DNA from: Erpobdella octoculata | Taxonomy: Eukaryota > Annelida > Clitellata > Hirudinida > Erpobdellidae | Assembly: GCA_963978895.1 (NCBI GenBank) | Contig: OZ022239.1 | Coordinates: forward strand, 15,176,187-15,240,186 | Direction of reading: 5' to 3' | Length of the DNA: 64,000 nucleotides | In this document: piece after piece, positions 1 through 9,409 of the stretch | Layout of the letters: each line of letters opens with the position of its first letter | Numbering within the stretch: position 1 is the stretch's first letter | Notes under the pieces: model-generated | The model's input: the letters and a program-made list of their open reading frames with translations, nothing else | Told to the model about the DNA's origin: nothing | Database searches by the model: none | Translations under genes and position numbers: made by a program

Positions 1-138
1 CTTTGGAAACACAGACCAGCAATGAACATTATCAAGCTTCGTAAATGAAATGACCTGAAACAGACCAAAACAAAAGAAAATTAAATCTGTAAGATCAACA
101 GAGATTAATTTTTTAATTCAGCATTAGACTGGTAATTT

Positions 139-905
139 TTGCAAAAAAAGCCTACCCGGGTACCTGTGGCGGTTTTGGGCGAGTACCCGAGTACCTGTTT
201 GATCGGATACTTTTTTCTAAGAAAAAAAGCTTTAAGAAACAAATTTTCACTAATTTCTGTCTTATTAAATGGTTATTTCGCATTGTCTTCAATAATGAAG
301 ATTATTTTTGAAAGTAATTTATTGAAACACTAAAAACAAAGAATGGTTATATCTAAATCACTTTTCTAAGCTGCAAACGCTCTAGTTTCGGTTGAAAGAC
401 ATCATCATGTCAACAGTTGCTGGAGATAATGATGCTTGTCTCCAATTTACAATATGACAGCAAGTCGAAAATGCAGATTCGGAAAGTACTGAGGTTGTTG
501 GTATGTGTTGTGCGCAATAATAGACATTTTTGGAAAGCGATTGTCATTATCTCTCCAAAACTGAAAAATATCCGCATTCATCGATAAAGGCGTTTCTGCA
601 AGAGATGTTTCAAACTCAATAGAATTACAAATAACTACCATTAAATGCCTACATGTTTTTGCTGTTGCAACTTTTATAATCACCATGTATTATCTATTTG
701 TTCACTTTGCCAAGTTGCCGGCACGGTTTGGTGTGAAGTCTTTCCTATTGAAAAGGTCGTTCAAATTCATTAATCAGCTGATCTCGTTCGATTTGTCATT
801 CAAACTCCACCCACACCACATCAGAAGACATATATGTACTATTATGCTTGACCGGGTACTCGACATCCCACCCAGGTACCAGGCTACACCTCTATTCAGC
901 ATCAT
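139..905 (-). mobile_element. Old hAT transposon remnant with C-terminal dimerisation domain
   Basis: The minus strand encodes a broken hAT C-terminal dimerisation domain. At about 686-447 it reads a segment containing FQFWRDNDNRFPKMSIIA, the W-rich block followed by FP-x-x-S-x-x-A typical of hATC. After a frameshift, 438-380 reads RQASLSPATVDMMMSFNRN, the usual end of that domain (R-x-x-LSPE-x-V-x-x-L-x-F-x-x-N). Both flanks carry related GC-richer sequence with the shared core CGAGTACCCG, at about 180-190 and, inverted, at 851-865, which look like degenerate terminal regions. I could not define exact ends or a target duplication. The element is inactive. Confidence 0.6.
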
Positions 906-1925
906 ATTGAATAGAACAGAAACTCAAGTTAACAAACCAAAATAAAATTCATTACGAAATAACGTAAATTTATAAACATCAAACCTTTTTCCTAAGTTTA
1001 TATTTTGTCATGGTTGAGATTAGATCATCAGTGATTCTGGAGTCACATTCAACAATAATTGAACAATCTTTTTCAAACAAACTGTTGACTTTATACAACA
1101 ACAAGTCATACAAGATCCTTCCCTGTTAATAAACATAAATAAAAGATTTACTTTATATAACAAGAAGCCATACAAACTGTTCACTTCAAGTAACATAGAC
1201 ATCGCACACCTGAGACGCATAGACGACTCTCGCCGGTCTATCTCTAGCCCGCTTAAACGAACTTGGGTCAAAAGAGGGATTTTCATGAAAATGCAAAACT
1301 CAAAGCTTATTAGATAATATAATAAATGTTTATATCCTTTTATTGGTAATAAAAGCATTGCTTTAATGCGTCCTATATATGGAATTTTTTCTAGTCGTGT
1401 CCTTTAACTTTTGTTTTAAGTAAGTTGGGTCTTTAATAGACTATAACTCGCTATCTAAGACAAATATTTACTCCATTTTTTGTAATATATTTAAATGTTA
1501 TATAGCTATTAATTATACAAATTTCATTAATATACGGTTAAAAAATGGTTTAATAATTTTAATTTAAATTAAAAAAAAATAAAATTTACGTTCGTTTTTA
1601 TATTTTTATCAATTGACGGACCCCGAAAAAAAATAGTTATAGGTCCGGCACTGCCGGATCCATAGCTAGTGCGTAATTTTAATGCTCACCTTAGTCAGTC
1701 GCCTTACAACTACTCTTGCATACATCATTACAAATAATAACTTTAAATTCACATGTGCATTAGGGTTTCATTACATTCACTAGATGGCAACAACAAAAAC
1801 TAAAAAGTAGAAAATAATAATGAAATATTAATTTAACGAATGCCAGCCTTAGTCGCCTTTTACAACTACCTAGTTAATAATAAATATAATGAAATAAAAA
1901 CCACTTATAAAAAAACTAACCAGAC
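906..1925. other. AT-rich non-coding DNA, probably IBA57 intron 1
   Basis: I see no second IBA57 exon, RNA gene or transposase here. The stretch lies downstream of the IBA57 exon 1 donor on the minus strand, so it is probably intron. A GC-richer patch at 1615-1670 looks like a small repeat fragment, but I could not assign it. Confidence 0.4.
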
Positions 1926-2246
1926 CTGAGTATTAAGCATCATACAATAAATTGCATAATTTTTGACTGAATTTACAAGAAGTTGAACATCGTTTGTAAC
2001 AAGCCCTTGCAAGAAATTTGGAACATCTGACCCAGACAGTTTTACAAGGCTTCGCTTGTCGAGTCGCTCGACTAATAACGTACAACGAGGTAGAGATGTT
2101 GAAAAATATTTTGAAGAAACAATGTTTTTTACATTTAAAACGTCTGTTTCTTGAATCGAATTAAAACTTGTTTGCAGTAAGAATTTTTCAGCACGTCTTG
2201 AAAGTACTGCAGATGTCTTAAGCAGACGTCCTATATTTCGAAACAT
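1926..2246 (-). CDS. IBA57: IBA57 homologue, exon 1 (partial gene)
   Basis: This is the first coding exon (107 codons) of an IBA57/CAF17-type protein, a folate-binding-fold (GcvT/YgfZ family) mitochondrial factor needed with ISCA1/2 for late 4Fe-4S cluster assembly. The reading frame starts at the ATG at 2246 and has a basic, Ser/Leu-rich N-terminus suitable as a mitochondrial presequence. It then shows the family block LDKRSLVKLSGSDVPNFLQG, followed by LVTND. The exon ends ...MLNTQ at a donor (CAG|GTCTGG, 1926/1925), exactly before the Gly-Arg that starts the conserved YgfZ signature in this family. The remaining exons, including the K-G-C-Y-x-G-Q-E signature, must lie beyond position 1. Identification rests on the family block and the splice position. 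Confidence 0.8.
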
Positions 2247-2654
2247 GATTCTACAATGATAACACTGATAACAGCATGCTATGGGATCAGATTTGATATT
2301 TTTTAACTGCGAACTTCAACTTTCAAGTCTTGTATTATCACCGAGAGTAAAATTATATCTTCGACCAAAACAAAAGAACAACATACCTACGTGGGAACAA
2401 TTATGTTAAAATTCAAATATAAAAAACCAATTGGCTGGATAATCTTAATTTGAAAAGTTTTGTGAATTTGTTAATACTGAGCTTCACACAAAAAGGGGAA
2501 TCCATAGATGAAGAGTCTATGTCTATATTACATTATTTAAGCCTCCAGTCATATCGATAGTTGTTGTTATTTGATTTAACGTCCTTTTCCGACTTTAAGT
2601 CGATTTGGACGGAGATATCGATAGAGCAGCGGCCGCCCTTATATCCGCTACTGC
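2247..2654. other. IBA57 upstream region, no gene seen
   Basis: About 400 bases upstream of the IBA57 start. It should hold the promoter, but I see no clear TATA box or CpG cluster. A short GC-rich patch at 2625-2660 directly precedes the hAT insertion. Confidence 0.35.
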
Positions 2655-2662
2655 GGTGCGTG

Positions 2663-3358
2663 CAGTGGCGCAGCCAAGGAGAGGCCCCCCACGAATACTT
2701 GCCTGCCGAAATTGATTTAAAAGTGACGCGCGTGCCCGTGTATTGGATTGTTTTTCAATTCTTCAACTAGTTCAGGCTTGTTATATACATAAAGTCACGC
2801 GCGTGAACTATGAACAATGTCTGGGCATAAAATTTGCCAAAATTGATTTTGATGTGACGCGCGTGTCCGTCTATTGAGTTGTTTTTCAGTTCTTTCCTCG
2901 ATGTATATTCTCTAGTATTTCTCTGAAATTTTGTGCGCTCACTATTGTGCTATTATACAGACGTCCATGGCTCAGCACATTTCCATTGTTACGTAATTTC
3001 CTTTGTATAAATGTGCCACACTTTCTTATGGACTAACCCCGTTCAGGCTAGTTATATATAAAGTGGCGCGCTTGAACTATGAACAATGTCGGTCTTGATA
3101 GCTCAGTCGGTAGAGCGTTAGACTGAGGATCTAAAGGTTCCCGGTTTAATCCACGGTCCGGGATTTTCATTTTTTTCACAGAAAAAATGTCGGCTGAATT
3201 TTATATCGTAATAAACTGTTTCAATTTAAATATCTTATAGTTTTTTGTTACTAATTATTTCTGAAACTGTCGTTAACCCTTGACTTTTGTGGGTGGTAAA
3301 TTTTTCAGATCAGTTTTCCCCCGTGCCCCTCCCGAAAAAAATTCTGGCTGCGCCACTG
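2663..3358. mobile_element. hAT-type MITE with 14-bp TIRs and 8-bp target duplication
   Basis: The ends are inverted: CAGTGGCGCAGCCA begins at 2663 and its reverse complement ends at 3358. The flanks are GGTGCGTG (2655-2662) and GGTGTGTG (3359-3366), an 8-bp target duplication with one mismatch, which is the hAT hallmark. The 696-bp interior has no transposase. It holds internal duplications: a block around GTGACGCGCGTG recurs at about 2710 and 2851, and a block ending GAACTATGAACAATGTC recurs at about 2771 and 3042. A tRNA-like sequence follows at 3091. Confidence 0.85.
3091..3163 (+). pseudogene. tRNA-Phe-like pseudogene (anticodon GAG) inside the hAT MITE
   Basis: The D-arm region with an A-box (TAGCTCAGTCGG) and the anticodon stem TTAGA/TCTAA match tRNA-Phe closely, but the loop CTGAGGA gives anticodon GAG instead of GAA. 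The acceptor stem pairs poorly (several wobble pairs and mismatches) and the B-box is degenerate (GGTTTAATCC). I read it as a decayed tRNA or tRNA-derived SINE head, not a working tRNA. Confidence 0.6.
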
Positions 3359-3366
3359 GGTGTGTG

Positions 3367-3633
3367 TGTTATTAAAATTCAATTTTTTTCAAAAGAAGCT
3401 TATTGGACTACCCCCTCGATCATCAGTTTTTTGGGAGCAAAAATAAAAAGGTTTCGAAAATTTTTTGAAAAATGTGTGGACCCTGAGAGCAAGTTTTCCC
3501 TCTCCAAAAGTTTTGCTGAAATTACGTCTTTGATTATAGATGTTTAGTTTAAATATATAAATTTAAATAAATTGTTTAAAAAAATTTGCAATACATGAAA
3601 ATTTGGCAAATCCTGAAATTTAGGCCTAAGGGA
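3367..3633. other. Short intergenic stretch, no gene
   Basis: AT-rich. The 3400-3420 segment carries a TCATCAGTTTTTT motif that recurs near other repeats in the window (about 49730, 50820, 52665, 55558), so it is probably repeat-derived. Confidence 0.3.
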
Positions 3634-3690
3634 CTAGCGGGGTACCCGGGGTTCTTAAAGGTTTTTCCCTCGCTCCCGTTTCATTCTCCG
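3634..3690 (-). mobile_element. Truncated HINE 3' end
   Basis: CTAG at 3634-3637 followed by GCGGGGTACCCGGGG, then the family subterminal block (GGTTTTTCCCTCGCTCCCG). The hairpin is damaged and the copy stops at an ATA/ATT-rich stretch before the LINE. Confidence 0.6.
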
Positions 3691-3739
3691 CTTATAATAA
3701 TAATAATAACATGGTTTAAAGTGATTCAGAAAACTAAAT

Positions 3740-6410
3740 AGCCTGTGTGAGAACCACTACTAGTTAAAAACCAATTTGTCCAAGCATCCAATGTACTAAA
3801 TTCTTATCTTCTGTGAAATACCGTGTCTGTCTTATGGGTGACTTTAATTTGCCAGGTATTGATTGGGAGAATTATCTGGCACCTGAGAACACAATATATA
3901 ATCATTTCCTGGAGCTATTTGACGATCTAGATTACCATCAATTTGTTCATCTTCCTACCCGTAATGACAATATTCTGGATCTTATCCTGTCTGGCGATCC
4001 AATGCTAATTTCTACAATCGATGTGATATTTCCTCTTGCGTCTAGTGACCATAACATGATACTCTTCAAACTCAACGACTATGTTCCCCAGACAACAGAC
4101 AATCACTCTGTCTCATACAATTTCAGTAAGGGAGATTACAAGTTACTCAATAATTATTTAAATGAAGTTCCTTGGGACCATCTTTTCCAATATTGTTTTT
4201 CCTCTGATGAATGCTGGCGAATGTTTAAATGCTACCTGTTTAAAGGAGTGAACAGATTTATTCCATTGAGACGTAAGTTCAGGGCTGCCCCTAAAACTCG
4301 TGTGAAAATAACTCCTAGAGCACTGAGACAACTTTACCATGAAAAGTTGCAATGTTGGCGTTCCTGGAAATCTACCCAGACTGTGGAGGCAAGGGACAAA
4401 TATTCTTCGATGGCAAAAAAATGCACCCAGTCCGCTTTAGCCTTTCAAATTAGTTATGAAAAGAGCCTTGTGGCTAAAAATAATCTTGGATCATTTTACA
4501 AATACGTGAATCGAAGGCTGTTTCCACGCTCTAGAATCGGGCTTGTTTTAAGAACTGATGGGACCACCGCCTCTGACGAAGGCGAGATTTCTGACATTTT
4601 TAACGACTACTTCGCCAGTGTCTTCACGGTTGACGATGGAGAGAACCCTCAGTTAAATATGCGTACGGAAAGTCGTTTGAGTGCGGTCACTTTTACTCCA
4701 GAATTAGTTTCTAAAACTGAAAACCCTCAAAAATTCTGCTTCTGTAGGCCCCGACGGTATTCCTAATGTGCTGCTCAAAAATTGCTACTACACCCTAGCA
4801 CTGCCACTATGTCATATCTTCGATCTGTCTTTGAAATCTCAGCGTTTGCCCCAGGAGTGGAAATCGAGTTTCGTCACCCCTATCCATAAAAAGGGTCCCA
4901 CTAATCAACCAAAGAACTACAGACCTATTTCCATAACATCTTGTTGTTGTCGTGTGATGGAAAGAATAATTAATAAAGAACTCATTTCCTACCTTCTCAC
5001 TAATCATCTTATTAGTGAACAAAAACACGGATTTTTACCCTTGAGGTCAACTTGTACAAATCTGTTGGAAAGTGTATACGATTGGTCCATTGCGATACAG
5101 GAGAAGAAACACACGGATATTATCTACTTTGACTTTCAAAAAGCATTCGACTCCGTCTCGCACTCAAAGCTCGCAATAAAACTTCGTGCCTATGGTATTA
5201 ACGGCAATCTCAGTGCATGGCTAGTTGACTTTCTATCCAATCGTACTCAATATGTACGAGTTCACGAAACACTTTCAAATCAATCCAATGTTACAAGCGG
5301 CGTTCCCCAAGGTAGTGTCCTTGGGCCTACTTTGTTTCTTATTTACATTAATGATGTCGTTGAAAATATTACTAACAAAACGATCTCGATTAAGCTTTTC
5401 GCTGACGACATCAAATTCTATTCCAGTTCTGGTTCGTCTACATGTGATCTACAGATGGCTATTGACGAGCTGATGTCGTGGAGCAAGACATGGCAGCTCA
5501 ACTTAGCTCTTGAAAAATGTGTACTATGTACGATTTGTCGCAGCAAGAACAGTCGAAGGCAAATCTCTAAATATTTTGTAAATAAACATGAGCTTGAGAA
5601 TGCTGCTCAAATGAGGGATCTGGGGATAACTATTGATGAAGGTCTTACTTTCAAGAACCACATAAATGTTATTACACACACTGCCGCAATCAGATCACGA
5701 CTTATCCACAGGTCTTTTACTTCAGAAAACCATCAGACACTAGCAAAAGCTTTTTGCACGTACATTCGGCCACTCCTCGAATACTGCTCCTCTGTATGGA
5801 GTCCTCACCATAGATTTCTGATAAACAAGTTAGAAAAAATTCAAAGACGATTCACCAAGAATATTCCCTCTCTTCGTCAGGCACCTTACCCCGCCCGCCT
5901 TAAGATGCTCGGTTTGCAGTCTCTCGAGTACCGAAGGCTTGTGTTAGATCTCAGCTTATGTTACAAGATATTGCATGGAAATGTATGCACCAATCTGGTG
6001 CATCATTTTCACCCCACCAACTACCCAGCAACCAGGGGTCACAGTTACAGACTTCTAACAAATGTGTTTTCAGTAGATACTACCAAGTACTTTTTTTCTA
6101 ATCGTGTTGTGAATGTTTGGAATTCATTGCCGGACCAGATTGTTTCTTCTCCTACTTTCTCGGAATTTAAACATCTTATTGCCCAAATGGATTTATCTCT
6201 ACTTTTGTCTGATATACGTTGAATGAGTCGCCATCTTACTGTCGATGTTTTTCTCTAATATTATTACTATTATTATTTTCTTCTCATTAGAATGTTACTT
6301 ATTTTGTCATTCTGACTGTAAATGTTATTGTACATATTTTTTTCGGGATGGAGTTAGCGATTCATTGAATCCTTCCACTCGTTTGTGAAAAAAAATAAAT
6401 AAAATAACCA
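3740..6410 (+). mobile_element. 5'-truncated CR1/jockey-like LINE (endonuclease C-terminus plus RT)
   Basis: Two abutting frames make one pol protein. 3813-4766 carries the end of an APE-type endonuclease: MGDFNLPGIDW near its start and the catalytic SDHN. 4768-6222 carries the reverse transcriptase: the NYRPIS block, motif A with FDFQKAFDSVSH, SGVPQGSVLGP, the FADD box at 5398-5409, then the typical RNA-binding C-terminus ending near VNVWNSLPD. The only break between the frames is one base in an A5 run (4729-4733). The 5' part is missing. The 3' UTR runs to an A-rich tail with AAAT units near 6400. I did not find a target duplication. The single frameshift suggests a young copy. Confidence 0.9.
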
Positions 6411-7185
6411 CATTGATGATGTGCCACGCATTGCTGCTCGGATAAATGAGGGACCTCAGCACGGAGCAAAGCAGCAACCACATTTCGCTTGCCAAGCACA
6501 ACTGACCATGACCAGGGGCGGATTAAGGCATAGACTACATAGGCTGCATCCCATGGGCGCCACGAAAAAAAAAATTGAAAAAAAAGAAAGTAAAGAAAAA
6601 AATGTAAAGTCATCTGAAGCTTTAGTTTAACATGACTTTTTTCTTATGGCGTCTCCTGGGCCCTGGCCTACAAGGCTTAAGGTTTTGCGTTTCATTTGTA
6701 GGGTAAATTGACCAAATGCTGGTCACTAACCAATTACTGGCCAGTTTTCAGGCGCATTTAAAAAAAATCACCATGACCTAGATTTTTTTAAAGTTTTTAG
6801 CTCTTTGGTTAAATGTAATTTTGAATTCTAGTGTTACTTATCCAGGCTCCCGGCTTTATTTGTAGCTACAAAGAAGCTCAAAAATTTGCAACTTTTCGGT
6901 CTTAAAAGTTCGAAAAATTTAGTTGAAATTCTTTTTTGCACTGATAGAAATTAAAAGAAGATATGTTTTTGGTAAGAGAAATTTTAATTATCAAAAGATT
7001 TGTTAGAACCGTGGGAAATTCTACAAAGTGAGATAATCAGTTTGAGTCAAGTAAAAGATTATATTCAACGAAGAATATTAAAAAGTTAAAATAAATTCTA
7101 GAAATATTGTGTTATAAATAACTTCGACTTTAACGTTACGAATCGCTAGAAAGCATATTCCTCTACGTTTACAGTTTCTTTATAC
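6411..7185. other. Intergenic, with a small hAT-like repeat
   Basis: CAGGGGCGGATTAAGGCATA at 6513 resembles common hAT MITE termini, and a partly inverted counterpart occurs at about 6645-6690. The terminal match is poor and no target duplication is clear, so this is a weak call. The rest is AT-rich without coding signal. Confidence 0.35.
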
Positions 7186-7350
7186 GGATTCAACACATAG
7201 GTACACAGATGCATCTAAGATAGACAATGTAGCAGCTGTGGCAATTTATATCCCGGAAAAAGATATGAAAATGGCTAAGAGAGTCACGAATGACGTTAGT
7301 ATTTATACGGCTGAGTTAACGGCTATAAAATGCAGCTTGGAGTAGATGGC
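7186..7350 (+). pseudogene. RNase H domain fragment of a non-LTR retrotransposon
   Basis: The plus strand reads YTDASK at about 7200, then AAVAIYIPEKD and later SIYTAELTAIKCSLE before a stop. This is the start of the retrotransposon RNase H fold: the YTDGSK motif with the first catalytic Asp and the TAEL-x-AI motif with the catalytic Glu. The fragment ends after the second motif and lacks the rest of the domain, so it is dead. Confidence 0.7.
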
Positions 7351-7629
7351 ACAACCAGACGGTCTACATAAAATAGCCCTTTTACGAATTCATATAGCTG
7401 TATGCTTTCATTGAAAAATTCCGCAAAATGCTCAAAAATCTGATTTGCGTACAGCGAAAGCCACCCACAAACAAACATAGATCGCAAATTGAATAAAAGT
7501 TTGTAATAATAAAAATAATGGAAGTTGTAAGATGCGCACGCCGAAATGTAGGCTATTAAGAATAGCAGAGCCTCTAGCCTTAAGCCACGTCCCTTTTTGG
7601 CTGCTAGTAGACCTCTCTGTATTGCTGCA

Positions 7630-8030
7630 TATTACCATTTAGAAATATGCGTCCCGGTTGTTTTCTCGCTTTCTTTCTTCCGGTCGCTTTCCCGCTTCTG
7701 GTCGCTATCCCTTTCCCGATCTCTATTCTGCTCCCGATTGCTTTCCGCTTCCGCTTGCGCTCTCCAGTTCCCGGTCGTTTTCCCTTTCACGTTCGCCTTT
7801 TCGTTTTCGGCCGCTTTTCTATTCTCGCTTGCTTTCCCGTTCCCGTTCCCACTCATTTTCTAGCTCCCGTTTTCGTTCGCTCTCCCGATTCCGCTCCGCT
7901 CATTTTGTGACCGATATTATTTTAATTAATTTTTTACAAAAAAAAAACCTTCCTCCATTGACTCTCGAGGTTGTGTGAAAATTTTGTTACGATCGAATGA
8001 ATGGAGTAACAATGCATAAGTTACATACAC
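7630..8030 (-). mobile_element. HINE copy without a recognisable 3' end
   Basis: It contains a degenerate 18-bp-unit array (CTTTCCCGCTCCCGGTCG type) at 7660-7900, then the family block that reads GCTCCGCTCATTTTGTGAC at about 7893, then the 5' module (CTCGAGGTTGTGTGAAAATT and GCAATGCATAA) to about 8020. No CTAG end is visible at the left. A further scrap of array occurs at 8041-8090. Confidence 0.7.
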
Positions 8031-8108
8031 AGATGTATATATTTTCCCGCTCCCGGCCGTTTTCCCGATCCGGTCGCATTTCTTCTCCCGGTCACACACA
8101 CACATACA

Positions 8109-8310
8109 CATTTTTTTTTTTTTTTTTTTATAATAGTTTATAGTCCTTTACACCAGGTGTTTTAAGACTCTAATGTCTGTATGTAGGAAGCAGTTAAATA
8201 CTTCCTGTCGTTGATCAGAATTTGATCTTTTTTACTTTCCCTCCTCCTTTCTCCAGGCTTGGGACTGGCTCGCAATTAGCGAGGCGGAGTTCACACATAC
8301 ACAGACAGTC
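8109..8310 (-). mobile_element. RTE-like LINE/SINE 3' end with poly(A)
   Basis: Read on the minus strand, the segment has GCGAGCCAGTCCCAAGCCTG, a GGAGGAGGG block and ACAGGAAGTA, and ends in poly(A) (T run at 8109-8129). That order matches the 3' untranslated end of RTE-type retrotransposons as I know them. A second copy lies at 55185-55371 in the same strand sense as the plus strand. Confidence 0.55.
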
Positions 8311-9350
8311 ATTTTTATATATATCGATAGATTTTTGATAATACCTTGTTTTTTACGGTTTACTTGTTAATGAATGGAAAGCAATTTTAATTGGAATATC
8401 ACATGGTTACAGAGACGTGGAATCAGAAAAATGTTGTGGAGGGGCAAAGATTTTTCAAATTTAACCCAGAGAATCTTAAAAAAAATGACCATACCAATAT
8501 ACACTTGTCTGTTGTATTTTCATGTAAAACATCATATTAGTTAAAAAAAACTGTTTAAAAATAACTTTTTTAGTATTTAATGTAGAAAAAAAATATCGTG
8601 TTCTTTCATTTTTTGTAAAGTTGTCCACTAAATCATCAAGATTGAAGGCACTAAAAAATTGGAAAATAATAGCAGAGATTTAAATAACTAGATATTATTC
8701 AACAAGTATGATAAATATTACTTTCATCAACTAATCTAAATACCTACCGAATCGTGTGTGAGCTAATAAAAATAATTTAAAATGAATTGGAAAAATCTTG
8801 GTGAGAAAGCTCAAGCAACCGGGTAGGATAATATAATATGCTCGTCAAGCTAGGAAAGATAGGTTCATGAGGCTAAAGTTCATACGAGTTCGATCTGATA
8901 GACCGAAGGCACTAAAAGAAGGGAAACTATTAGCAGAGATATAGATATAATTAAAAAAAAGATGATAAATAATGCTTTTGTCAACAAATATAGATACTCG
9001 ATCGTGAGTGAGCTATAAAATATATTTTTTTCTATTTGGTCGTTAAATCTTGGGGGGGAGCTGTAGTCCCCCTCAATCCTCCAATCCACGCAGGAGGGGT
9101 TATCCTATATATAGGAAATAAATAAAAATAATACACGCTAATTTGATATATGAATAAATTTGAGTATTATTTATGGAATAGCTCTTTAAACCATATTATA
9201 AAATCAAACTAGAGTTAATAACTAATTAGTCACTAGACTTTTCAACCTGTTCTAAATTTATCTGTTTTTCATTGTTTACCTAGAAACGCGAGGCTGCTAT
9301 CGACCCGCCTCCTTTTAACCTGGCCTGTGTGAAGCGTTTGCGACTTCTCA
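8311..9350. other. Intergenic, no gene seen
   Basis: AT-rich. A block GAAGGCACTAAAA...ATAGCAGAGAT appears twice (about 8644 and 8904), indicating an old internal duplication of about 260 bp spacing. I see no coding or RNA gene signal. Confidence 0.4.
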
Positions 9351-9351
9351 A

Positions 9352-9378
9352 TCACATGATAGTTAGCCGTTATAAAAG
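9352..9378 (+). promoter_or_regulatory. Candidate core promoter of the fucosidase gene (E-box and TATA)
   Basis: TATAAAAG at 9371-9378 lies 31 bp before the ATG, and the palindromic E-box TCACATGA (9352-9359) lies just upstream. MiT/TFE factors that drive lysosomal genes bind CACATGA-type E-boxes. Use of this site here is inference. The TATA position would leave only a very short 5' UTR. Confidence 0.3.
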
Positions 9379-9409
9379 TCAATTTTGTTTATAGAAACTT
9401 TATTTGTTT

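Noticed and set aside
3091..3163. Functional tRNA gene
   Set aside because: The acceptor stem and B-box are degenerate and the anticodon does not fit its tRNA-Phe body.
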